Shown here: piece after piece, positions 39,837 through 49,624 of the stretch
Position numbering within the stretch: position 1 is the first letter of the stretch
How the letters are laid out: the number at the start of each line of letters is the position of its first letter
Assembly: GCA_016708875.1 (NCBI GenBank)
Contig: JADJFA010000012.1
Location: forward strand, 1-64,000
Direction: 5' to 3'
DNA from: Lewinellaceae bacterium
Lineage (GTDB): Bacteria; Bacteroidota; Bacteroidia; Chitinophagales; Saprospiraceae
Length of the DNA stretch: 64,000 bases
Translations under genes and position numbers: made by a program
The notes under the pieces: model-generated
What the model was told of the DNA's origin: nothing
Databases searched by the model: none
What the model saw: only the letters and a program-made list of their open reading frames with translations

Positions 39837-42203
39837 ATGAGAAACTATACCACTTTCCTGCTTTTTTGCTTGCTGCCCACCCTGTTATTCTCTCAAAAAG
39901 GGACCGTGCGTGGCAATGTTTTTGACAAAACAAGCGCCGCCCCGGTAGGCTTTGCCACAGTGGGCATCCCAGGCACCGGCTTGGGTGCAACGACAGACCT
40001 GAATGGCTTTTTTACCATCAGCAATGTACCCGTGGGGCCACAAAAACTCAAAGTCTCCTTCATTGGCTTCGCGGATTACGAGAAGGACATTGAGGTGAAA
40101 AAAGGCGAAATTCTTTACGAAAATATCTTCCTGGAAGAGGGTGGCGGCACAGAACTCGAAGAAGTGGTGGTGAGTGGCAAAAGGACGCAGGCCAAAGCAG
40201 AGGTCCAGATTTCAAAAATCGCCATCACTGCAAAGCAGATTCGCGCGCTACCATCGGCGGGGGGCCAAGCTGACGTGGCACAGTACCTCACGGTATTGCC
40301 AGGAGTAGTGTTCACCGGCGACCAAGGTGGTCAACTCTATATCCGGGGCGGTTCGCCAGTGCAAAACCGGATTTTGCTCGATGGCATGACCATTTACAAC
40401 CCCTTTCACAGCATTGGTTTTTTCTCAGTTTTTGAAACAGAACTTATCCGAAACGTGGACGTGCTGACAGGCGGCTTCAATGCCGATTACGGTGGCCGTA
40501 TTTCTGCTGTTGTCGACGTAAAAACCCGGGAGGGAAACCGCAAACGTCTAGCCGGAATGGTGTCCGCAAGCCCTTTTCAGGCTAAGGCCCTCATTGAAGG
40601 CCCGGTAATCAAACTCAAAGAAACTGGTGGCGCAAGTGTATCGTTTGTGCTGACAGGAAAAAAATCGCTGATAGACCAATCGGCTCCATCTTTATACGCT
40701 TATGTGGGCGACACAACGGATATTTTTGGCGCATTCGAGCAGTCTGAATTGTGGAAAGCACCCAACCGCGATACCACCCTGGTGCGAGGCATCCCATTTG
40801 AATACCGCGATTTGTACGGCAAAGTCACCTTGCTCACAGGCAACGGTAGCAAACTCAATCTCTTCGGCTTCAACTATACGGATGGAGTGAATTATGGCAT
40901 TACCAACTTTGGCTGGAAAAGCAGTGGTGGTGGCATGGATTTCACCGTCATTCCAGCCAACTCGAATACCATTATTGGAGGCGTAATTGCCGTATCGGGC
41001 TATGAGTCACAGATTGAGGATGCAGATCGCCTGCCCCGCAACAGTTCTATTTCGGGCTATTCGGCAGGATTAAACTTTACCAATTTTGGGCGCGACAGCG
41101 AGTTAAAATACGGTATCGAACTCAATGGTTTCAAGACGGTATTTGAATTTATCAATTTTAAAGGATACCCCATTAATCAAACAGAGAATACAACAGAGAT
41201 CAGTACTTATGCCAAGTTTCGGCGCAAATTCGGGCCGCTCGTGATCGAACCAGGCATTCGTTTGCAATATTACCAATCCCTCAACGATTTCGCGTTTGAG
41301 CCGCGTTTGGGTTTGAAATACAACATCACCGATCGGCTTCGATTCAAAGCCGCAGGTGGCCTTTATTCCCAAAACCTGCTTTCTACTGTTAATGAGCGCG
41401 ACATCGTGAACCTCTTTGTCGGATTCCTCTCTGGTCCTGAAGAAGCGATTTACAAACCCGGAACCGAGCCAGGCATAGAAGCCAACCGTACTGAGAATCG
41501 CATCCAAAAATCGATTCATGCAGTTTCTGGTTTTGAGGTGGATGTAACAGACAATTTTGACCTGAACGTGGAAGGCTACTACAAGCGGTTCACCCAACTT
41601 ATCGCACTGAATCGGAATAAGTTAGAAGCAACTGACCCCAACTTCATTACTGAAACGGGCGACGCTTATGGCATAGACGTGTCGGTGAAAGTGGAAGGCA
41701 AAAGATATTATATCTGGGGTGCTTACTCGCTGGGTTATGTGACCCGCGATGACGGCAAGGAGGTGTATCCGCCAGTGTTCGACCGGCGGCACAACCTGAA
41801 CATCGTAAGTACATACCAACTGGGTAAAAAGAAAGAATGGGAAGCCGGTGTACGCTGGAATTTTGGTTCCGGGTTCCCCTTCACCCAGACACAAGGCTTT
41901 TACAACAATGTTACCTTCGATGATGGTGTCAACACCGACGTGCTGGGCGGAAATTCTGACCCAAATGACGTCGGCATCATCTATGCCGATAAGCGCAATG
42001 GCGGAAGGCTGCCTTATTATCACCGCATGGACGTGTCTATAAAGCGCATCTTCAAATTCTCCAAATTCAGCAATCTGGAATTAACTGCTTCTGCAACAAA
42101 CGTTTACAACCGCCCCAACATCTTCTATTTTGATCGTCTGCGATATACGAGGGTGAACCAGTTACCGATTTTGCCGAGTTTAAGCGCAACGTTTCAGTTT
42201 TAA
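39837..42203 (+). CDS. TonB-dependent receptor with carboxypeptidase-like N-domain
   Basis: Start 39837 gives the signal peptide MRNYTTFLLFCLLPTLLFSQ. Residues 20-105 are a CarboxypepD_reg-like domain (GTVRGNVFDKTSAAPVGFAT, TTDLNGFFTISNVP). A plug follows (LPGVVFTGDQGGQLYIRGGS, GGFNADYGGRISAVVDVKTR) and then a 22-strand-type barrel ending in aromatic LPSLSATFQF. It should import a large or scarce compound across the outer membrane with TonB energy. No SusD partner is adjacent, so the ligand cannot be assigned; selD lies 2 bp downstream, so the two may be co-transcribed. Confidence 0.93.
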   Translation: MRNYTTFLLFCLLPTLLFSQKGTVRGNVFDKTSAAPVGFATVGIPGTGLGATTDLNGFFTISNVPVGPQKLKVSFIGFADYEKDIEVKKGEILYENIFLEEGGGTELEEVVVSGKRTQAKAEVQISKIAITAKQIRALPSAGGQADVAQYLTVLPGVVFTGDQGGQLYIRGGSPVQNRILLDGMTIYNPFHSIGFFSVFETELIRNVDVLTGGFNADYGGRISAVVDVKTREGNRKRLAGMVSASPFQAKALIEGPVIKLKETGGASVSFVLTGKKSLIDQSAPSLYAYVGDTTDIFGAFEQSELWKAPNRDTTLVRGIPFEYRDLYGKVTLLTGNGSKLNLFGFNYTDGVNYGITNFGWKSSGGGMDFTVIPANSNTIIGGVIAVSGYESQIEDADRLPRNSSISGYSAGLNFTNFGRDSELKYGIELNGFKTVFEFINFKGYPINQTENTTEISTYAKFRRKFGPLVIEPGIRLQYYQSLNDFAFEPRLGLKYNITDRLRFKAAGGLYSQNLLSTVNERDIVNLFVGFLSGPEEAIYKPGTEPGIEANRTENRIQKSIHAVSGFEVDVTDNFDLNVEGYYKRFTQLIALNRNKLEATDPNFITETGDAYGIDVSVKVEGKRYYIWGAYSLGYVTRDDGKEVYPPVFDRRHNLNIVSTYQLGKKKEWEAGVRWNFGSGFPFTQTQGFYNNVTFDDGVNTDVLGGNSDPNDVGIIYADKRNGGRLPYYHRMDVSIKRIFKFSKFSNLELTASATNVYNRPNIFYFDRLRYTRVNQLPILPSLSATFQF

Positions 42204-42205
42204 TT

Positions 42206-43318
42206 ATGACTAATCCCGTATACCGCCTCACCCAATATTCCCACGGCGCTGGCTGCGGCTGCAAGATCTCGCCCAAAGTATTGGACAGCATCTTGAAAAC
42301 CGAGGGGCTTAAACAGCATTTCCCAGCACTTTTGGTGGGCAATGAAGAACGTGACGATGCGGCAGTGTTCGATCTTGGAGACGGCACTGCGCTTGTGAGT
42401 ACCACTGATTTTTTCATGCCAATCGTGGATGACCCGGAAGATTTTGGCCGCATTGCTTCTGTCAATGCAATCAGCGATGTGTACGCCATGGGTGGGCGGC
42501 CAATGGTAGCCATTGCCATACTTGGTTGGCCTATCAACACATTGCCGCCAGAAGTGGCCAATGCCGTTATTGAAGGGAGCCGCAAAGCCTGTGCCGAGGC
42601 GGGTATTCCGCTCGCAGGCGGTCACAGCATTGACAGCCCCGAGCCGATTTTTGGCCTTGCTGTAACGGGTCGTGTCGCAATAAAAAATTTAAAGAAAAAC
42701 GGCGGCGCCAATCCAGGCGCGAAACTCTACCTCACGAAGCCCATAGGCGTGGGCATCCTCACCACCGCACAAAAAAAAGAACTGCTCCTGCCGGAACACG
42801 CACACATTGCGCCTGACAGCATGAAACGCCTGAACAGCATCGGTGAACGCTTCGGCGAACTGCCTTACGTACAGGCCATGACGGACGTTACGGGCTTCGG
42901 TCTGCTTGGCCCCCTCTCCGAAATGTGTGAAGCCAGCAATGCCAGCGTTACGCTCCAATTCGAGGATGTACCAACCATTGACCGTGCAATACTAGACTAT
43001 TATTTGGAGCAAAAATGTGTCCCCGGTGGCACGGTCCGCAACTGGGACAGCTATGGCCATAAAATCGCCGGCGCCGACGAACACCAGCGAAAAATACTCG
43101 CCGACCCACAAACCAGCGGTGGCTTGCTAGTGGCTATCCAGGCAGGCCATGAGGCTGATTTTGAAAAAGTTGCAAAGGAAAATGGCTTTGACCTTAAGTC
43201 TTTTGGTGTTTTCACTGAACGGAAAGAAGTCTTAATAACAGTTGGCAGTGGGGTTGGCAGTTGCTGGATTTTGGCACGCTTCAAAACCACTTCAAACAAC
43301 TCAGCCACTGCAAACTAA
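42206..43318 (+). CDS. selD: Selenide, water dikinase
   Basis: A 370-residue protein. The active-site motif GAGCGCKISP places Cys17 and Lys20 exactly as in E. coli SelD. Further family boxes are DDAAVFDLGDGTALVSTTDF, NAISDVYAMGGRPMVAIAIL, AGGHSID and TDVTGFGLLGP. It makes selenophosphate from selenide and ATP for selenouridine or selenocysteine. The catalytic residue is Cys, not Sec. No selA, selB or selU is in the window. The C-terminus after KEVLITVG looks atypical. It overlaps the end of the next, convergent gene by 4 bp. Confidence 0.95.
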   Translation: MTNPVYRLTQYSHGAGCGCKISPKVLDSILKTEGLKQHFPALLVGNEERDDAAVFDLGDGTALVSTTDFFMPIVDDPEDFGRIASVNAISDVYAMGGRPMVAIAILGWPINTLPPEVANAVIEGSRKACAEAGIPLAGGHSIDSPEPIFGLAVTGRVAIKNLKKNGGANPGAKLYLTKPIGVGILTTAQKKELLLPEHAHIAPDSMKRLNSIGERFGELPYVQAMTDVTGFGLLGPLSEMCEASNASVTLQFEDVPTIDRAILDYYLEQKCVPGGTVRNWDSYGHKIAGADEHQRKILADPQTSGGLLVAIQAGHEADFEKVAKENGFDLKSFGVFTERKEVLITVGSGVGSCWILARFKTTSNNSATAN

Positions 43319-46300
43319 CTACTTCCCCCCGCCGTCAAAATCTTGATTTCCACCCGCTGGTTGGTCTTTCGGCCTTCAGGCGTAGTGTTCGGCACGAGCG
43401 GCTGCTTTTTCCCATATCCTTTGTATTGTACCCTTGAAGCATCAATGCCTTTGTCAGTCAAGTAACTTGCAACTGCCTTGGCGCGGGCAGTACTGAGATA
43501 ATCGGCAAAATCGTCGTTCGGCTGATTGTTGGTATGGCCCCCACCTCGATGGTAATCGTTGGATTTTCCGACAGAAAGTCGTACAGTTCATCCAGATAGG
43601 TGTACACCGCAGGTCGTAGGCTGGCACTGTCCGTCGCGAAGGTCAGCAGGCGCATGGGAATCGTTTGGCCCTGTTGGATGGCGCGCGTGAGCTCGGGCAT
43701 GGCGCGCCGACCCGTTTCCAGTTCAAGCGTTTGTATACAGCCTGCTGCATCCGTTACTGTAACACTGTGTTTTCCTGAGGCCAATTTAGGCGCGGTCAAA
43801 CCTGTTTGTTTGGTGTCCCAGGCAACTTTGTAAGGCGTCGTCCCCCCTTTTACAGAGATTTGAGCTTTGCCATCGTTGGTGGTGGGAGAGCTGGCTCCGA
43901 TATTTTGTATCAATTCAACAACCATCGGTTCGGGAGATTTCACCGTGATTTTTGCACTCTGGGTCGTGCCTTTTGAATCGGTCACCGTTACAGCATAATC
44001 ACCTGCCACGAGGCCATCCGGCGATTCTCCGGTGATAGCAGGGCTGTTCCAAGCCAAAGAATAAGAGGGTTTACCTCCTGAAATATTGACCTGCAAAGAA
44101 GCCTTGTCCAAACCGCCACACTTGATCGGGTTCTTTTCAGTAATGCTCACCGCAAGTCCGAGGATGTTTTCCGTAATAGCCACCGAACCGATGGCTGTGC
44201 AGCCATTGGCATCTGTCACCGTTACTTTCGGGTTTCCTGGTGCGAGGCGCGCGGCGGAATTGCTACTTTCCCCGCTTTCCCACTGAAAAATATAGCTGCC
44301 AGTACCTCCAGAGGGTTTTGCGAGTGCTTTACCATCGGAATTTCCTGTACTGGCTGGCGCTTGCATTTCTACATTCAGTACAAGTGGCGTAGGTGTTTGC
44401 ACATTGAACGAAGCCGTTTTCGTTGCGCCATTTGCGTCGGTTACGGTCAAAGTGTAATCACCTGCGGAAGCACTGAGCGATTCACCGCTAAGCGCTGGAT
44501 TGTTCCAAACATATTTGTATCCGGATTTTCCTCCTGAAACCTGAACCTCTAAGGCTGCCTTTTCACCGGCACACTTTATTTTGTTTTTTTCTGAAATGCT
44601 AACGGTTAGCGGCAAAAAGGTTTCTGACATCGTGACCGAAGCGATTGCTGTACAACCGTTTGCGTCTGTCACAGTCACTTTTGTAATGCCTGGTCCCAAA
44701 CGCAGCGCAGCGTTGGCGGTTTCGCCGTTTTCCCATTGGAAACTGTAGTTGGCTGTTCCGCCGGTCGGTTTGGCCAACGCCTTACCGTCCGACTTTCCGG
44801 GACTGAGGGAACTTTGTGCTTCCACGCTAAGTGTGAGAGGTGCTGGCGCTGAAACTTTTACCGAAGCTGTTTGGGTCGAGCCTGTCGCATCCGTCACAGT
44901 GAGCACATAGTCGCCGGCAACTGCATTAGGTGTTTGTCCTGTAAGTGCCGGGCTATTCCAGGCATATTTGAAATCAGATTTCCCACCTGAAACTTGCACT
45001 TCCAAGGCAGCCTTTTCACCGGCGCATTTGATGTTTGTTTTTTCTGAAATGCTGACTGCCAAGGGCAAAAACGTTTCAGACATGGTAACTGAAGCCACGG
45101 CTGTACAACCGTTGGCATCTGTTACCGTCACTTTGTAACACCCGGCCCTAGCCTTAATGCAGCACTTGTGATCTCGCCGTTTTCCCATTGATGGGTATAA
45201 GGGCTAGTACCTCCAGATGGCTTGGAAAGGGCTTTACCATCCGATTTCCCGGGACTAAGTGGGGCTTGTGTTTCTATGTTTAGCTTTAGCGGAGGGGGCG
45301 ATTGGACAGATACAGAAGCCGTTTTAGTCGTGCCCAATTCGTCCATTACAGTCAGTACATAATTTCCTGCTGCAGCGCTGGGGGTTGCTCCCGAAAGCGC
45401 CGCTTCATTCCAAGTATATCTAATCGTGCCCTTGCCGCCAGTGATTTGTACCGAAAGCGTGGCTTTTTCGCCAGAGCATTTGATTTTGCTTTTCTCTGTA
45501 ATGGTGATTTCCAAAGGCACCACTTCTTCTGTCATCATTACGGTTGCGGTAGTTGTGCAGCCGTTGTCATCCGTAACAGTTACTGTGTGCAGGCCTGCAG
45601 TTAAGCGCAAAGTGGCGGCCGTTATTTCTCCGTTGTCCCATAGGAAATTGTGCCCTATCTTACCAAGCGCTCCACCTGTGGTCATGCAAAGGGCTTTGCC
45701 GTCTGCGCCGCCAGGGCTTACGACACCTTGGGCAATGGCCGAGGCCGTAAGTGGTTGAGGCGTTTTTACTTTTATCGAAGCCGTTTGAGTAGCACCCGCC
45801 CCGTCCGTTACGGTCACCACATAATCACCTGCAGGTACATTTGCTGGGTCTTTACCAGAAAGTGCGGGATTGTTCCATGTATATTTGAAGTTGCCTTTCC
45901 CGCCTTTTGCTTCTACAACAAGGGCAGCCTTTTCACCAGCGCACATGATGGCGCTTTTTTCTGAAATGCTCACGGTGAGGGTCAGCACATTTTCAGGAAT
46001 GACGAATGAAGCCGTTGCGGCACAACCGTTTGCATCGGTAACGGTTAGACTGCGATTGCCCGGCGGAAGTTTCGTCGCTGCAAAAACAGTTTCTCCATTA
46101 TCCCATTTGAACGAGAAAACCCCGGTGCCACCCTTGGCTTGAGCGAGGGCTTTGCCATCCGAGCCCCCAGTGCTTGCGGGCGCTTGCACGAGCGCCGACA
46201 CAACGAGCGCTTCCGGCTGTTTCACATTGATAGCAGCTGTGCTTGTAGCGTTGGTAGCATCAGTTACGGTGACGGTGTAATCGCCGGCTGTGACATTATC

Positions 46301-47814
46301 TGGAGTTTCGCCTGTAATTGCAGGGTTGCTCCATTTAACAGTAAATGGCTTTTTGCCGCCCTTGATTTCTAGCGCCAAGGTTCCTTTGCCTCCTGCGCAC
46401 TTGATAGCTGATTTTTCTGAAATGCTGGCTGAGACTGGTTGCGCCACTTCAGAAATGGTGACTTTTAGAATCACGGTACAGCCTTTGCATCGGATACTGT
46501 AACCGTGTGTTCACCAGCACTAAGTTTGGTAGCCGTAGCCAACATTTCACCATTGTCCCATGTCACGGTAATACCCGCTGCATTGGTTGGGAGATCCACT
46601 TCTGCAGCGCCATCGGTCATGCCCGGGGCACTGATGGGCTTTTTCTGCTTGGCTTTCACTTTCAAACGCGAGTCGGGAACGCCAATATCCGAAGTGCGGA
46701 CCTTGCCCTTACTGTCTGATACGGTGACTGTATAGTTGCCTGCTGGCACATCCTTGGGGCTTGGGCCGCTAAGGCCACCAGTCCAGGTGTATGTATAAGG
46801 TTCCAGACCGCCCGTGACTTTGGCCATCAGGACAGCGTCTTTGCCGTTGCCTTCGCAACTGATCGGCTTCTCCACGTAGGCATTCAGCACCATGTTGTAG
46901 GCTTTGTCCACCATGAAAAGACCCTTATCTTCCGTACCCACCCAAACTGAGCCATCGGGAGCGGCTGCGATGCTGTTACCATATTGGGAGGTGTAATATT
47001 CGGGGCCACCAAACTCGTCGTAAGTACCGGCGATCATGTCGAAACGTGTAAGGTTGCCGCTCAGGAGCCACATTTTTCCAGTAGGATCAATGTCAAAATC
47101 ATGGATGTCACCCTCAAGATATTTTTCATCCAGGGCCAAATCGGTCCATTTTTCACCGCCGGGCGCCTTGGAAATGTAGCCGTCGGCCAAAACATATATG
47201 ACGGTATTGTATTCGCGAATACGTTGAACCTGTGTGCCTGGGAGATCTCCCTTCCAACGTCCCGGAGGCCCTGACATGACACCTTTGTCGGTGCCGATCC
47301 AGAGTTTTGCGGAGGCGTCCTGAAATATGATGGTGATGTTGTTGGACTTGAGTTTGGAATTTGCGGGCGTGTACCGTTGCTTCAATTTCAACTCCGGTTG
47401 GGTAGAGAACCAGTAAAGGCCAGCCTCGTCGGTGCCGAGCCACAGTTCCTGGCTTTTGGCATCGTACCATGCTGCCGTTACGGAACAGGGTTCGGGAACT
47501 TGCGCTCTAAAAGCGGCTTCCGACCATGAAAAATCAGCGTTTCCACCCCGGTAGGCAAGAACGTTTTTTTCGCCTGGCCCAACTTTGAGCGGGGTCGAAA
47601 GGTCGGCGGCTTTTATTTGAAAAATACCGTTGGCATTCGCAGCCCATTTGCGGCCAGAGGCTTCAACAGTCACGTTTTTAAGCGAGAGCACTCGGTCAAC
47701 GGCAGTACAACGCGTGACCTCCAGCCCAGCTTTTTGGGCAACTATATCTTGAGCAAAAAGAAGGACTGCACTGAGAATCAAAAAGTTGGGAAAGCGAGAA
47801 ATCAAAATGAGCAT
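43315..47814 (-). CDS. Giant propeller / SprB-repeat / OmpA surface protein, three frameshifts
   Basis: About 1,500 residues in one gene. After a signal peptide, residues 80-300 form a sensor-type beta-propeller (LWLGTDEAGLYWF, KLWIGTDKGVM, GSVWVGTEDKGLFMVD). Then come a dozen or more SprB-type repeats (GETPDNVTAGDYTVTVTDA, AKLPPGNRSLTVTDANGC patterns). The end is an OmpA domain (LLTFATDSASLRPAVYTYL, ARAKAVASYLTDKGIDASRV, GYGKKQPLVPNTTPEGRKTN) ending at 43315. Frames change near 46473, 45160 and 43525. SprB repeats are known from gliding adhesins; here OmpA rather than a T9SS tail would hold the protein to peptidoglycan. Confidence 0.85.
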
Positions 47815-47859
47815 CGTTTGAAAAAAAGGTTTGCTTTGTTGCGCAGGGGGAATTACAAA

Positions 47860-47893
47860 CCGCCCTGCTTTTGCGGGCGCAAAAGTAGGGCGG
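47860..47893 (-). promoter_or_regulatory. Palindromic promoter region of the giant surface protein
   Basis: Arms ccgccctgcttttgc and gcaaaagtagggcgg pair with one mismatch. The minus strand carries tacttttg (47880-47887), a TAnnTTTG -7 box, within the palindrome, 66 bp upstream of the start. A regulator binding here would overlap the promoter. Confidence 0.5.
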
Positions 47894-48086
47894 ATAAATT
47901 GATCGGGACATTAACGAAAATTAAAAGGGGGAATTGCCTTCTTGTTTGAAGTTTTGATGGCTTCTACACCCGCTAAGGATAAAATCCCACCTATTTTAGA
48001 GTAGATTACCCAAAGTGTTCAATCTTGTTGGGAATAAAGCCTGTAGGTTTGCCCAAGTTTTAACCCACTTCACGTCTGATTTTCAC

Positions 48087-49613
48087 ATGAAAAATTTCAT
48101 TACTTTTCTTCCGCTATATTTTTTGACAGTCCTGATGACAGCCCAGCCCAGCATTGAATGGCAAAGGTCATTAGGCGGTAGTGGTGATGACCGCGCTTAC
48201 TCCATTGATGCAACAAACGATGGAGGGTATATTGTAGCAGCTACTGCTGGTTCAATTGATGGCGATCTTGCAGGCAATACTAATGACGGCTTCTGGTTAA
48301 TAAAATTAAATGAAATGGGTGATATACAATGGCAAAAGGTTTTTTACTCTGACAGTATTGGAAGTGCTAATGCTATACGGCAAACAAATGATGGTGGTTT
48401 TATCGTAACAGGTGTAGGAACTGCGATCGTGGCAGGATCACCTGTTTGTTGCAATTATTGGGTTGCAAAATTTAATGAAAGTGGGAATCTTGAATGGACA
48501 AAATCACTTGGTGGAAGTGCTGACGATAAAGCCTATGATATCAAACAAACCATTGAGGGTGGCTATATAATAGCTGGAATTTCATATTCCCTGGATGGAG
48601 ATGTTACGAATGCTCACGGCGATGCCGATTGTTGGATAGTAAAAACAAGTGCCAATGGGACAATAGAATGGGAAAAATCGCTTGGTGGTAGCGAGGTGGA
48701 TTATGCTTACTCCATCCTGCAAGCAAGTGATGGCAGTTATACTTTGGCGGGTCGTACAGGCTCCACTGATGGGGATGTAATAGATAATTCTAATGCAGGA
48801 GCCTGTTGGGTGGTAAACCTGGATAGCATTGGGACAATCCAATGGCAAAAAGTGCTGCATACTGGGCTGAATGGGGTGGAAACCGGTAATTCTATCCAGC
48901 AAACAAGCGATGACGGGTATATTATTGCAGGATATAGTGTTAAACAAAACTCCTCAGATACAGATTTTTGGGCAATAAAATTGGACGATTCATTAGCAAT
49001 ACAATGGGAAAGATCTCTCGGCGGAACTGCATTTGACTATGGGTATTCAATTTGTCAAACAGATGATGAAGCGTATGTTCTAACTGGCGTTACACGTTCA
49101 AATAATGGAGATGTAACAGGATCTCATGGAGAAAGAGACGCATGGATCGTGAAATTATCCAATGCTGGAGAGATCAACTGGCAAAGAACAATAGGCGGAA
49201 GCTACGATGATATTGCTTTTTCAATTCAACAAACTATTGATGGCGGATTTACCATCGCAGGGCTTACCGGCTCAAACGACGGGGATGTTTCCGGAAATCA
49301 CGGTCTTTTTGATGCCTGGATCGTCAAACTCTCTTCGGAAACAAATAGCGTTTTAGATCACTCATCTAACGCAAGTGGGTATTTTGACATTTATCCAAAC
49401 CCCACCCAAAATAAGGTCTTCCTAAAAATGCCGTCTGAAGAACCCTTGTTTTCCGTTCAATTATTAGACACTCAAGGGCGACAAATCATCCAACAAATCA
49501 TCACGAATGGCGAGAGCCTCGATGTCTCTACATTGTCCAATGGTATTTATGCTATTGTAGCCACTACCCTTTCCGGAAAAATTTATTCCAATAAGCTGAC
49601 CATTACCAAGTAA
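48087..49613 (+). CDS. T9SS cargo with tandem WxxSLGGS repeats
   Basis: Start 48087 is chosen for the leader MKNFITFLPLYFLTVLMTAQ. About eight repeats of roughly 50 residues follow, each like IEWQRSLGGSGDDRAYSIDA then DGGYIVAATAGSIDGD, a beta-propeller-like pattern common in Bacteroidota. The last 75 residues are a type IX sorting domain (FDIYPNPTQNKVFLKMPSEE to SNKLTITK). It should be secreted across the outer membrane; function unknown. Codon use looks more AT-rich than its neighbours. The xylulokinase gene starts 11 bp later. Confidence 0.88.
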   Translation: MKNFITFLPLYFLTVLMTAQPSIEWQRSLGGSGDDRAYSIDATNDGGYIVAATAGSIDGDLAGNTNDGFWLIKLNEMGDIQWQKVFYSDSIGSANAIRQTNDGGFIVTGVGTAIVAGSPVCCNYWVAKFNESGNLEWTKSLGGSADDKAYDIKQTIEGGYIIAGISYSLDGDVTNAHGDADCWIVKTSANGTIEWEKSLGGSEVDYAYSILQASDGSYTLAGRTGSTDGDVIDNSNAGACWVVNLDSIGTIQWQKVLHTGLNGVETGNSIQQTSDDGYIIAGYSVKQNSSDTDFWAIKLDDSLAIQWERSLGGTAFDYGYSICQTDDEAYVLTGVTRSNNGDVTGSHGERDAWIVKLSNAGEINWQRTIGGSYDDIAFSIQQTIDGGFTIAGLTGSNDGDVSGNHGLFDAWIVKLSSETNSVLDHSSNASGYFDIYPNPTQNKVFLKMPSEEPLFSVQLLDTQGRQIIQQIITNGESLDVSTLSNGIYAIVATTLSGKIYSNKLTITK

Positions 49614-49624
49614 AAGGCCAACTC

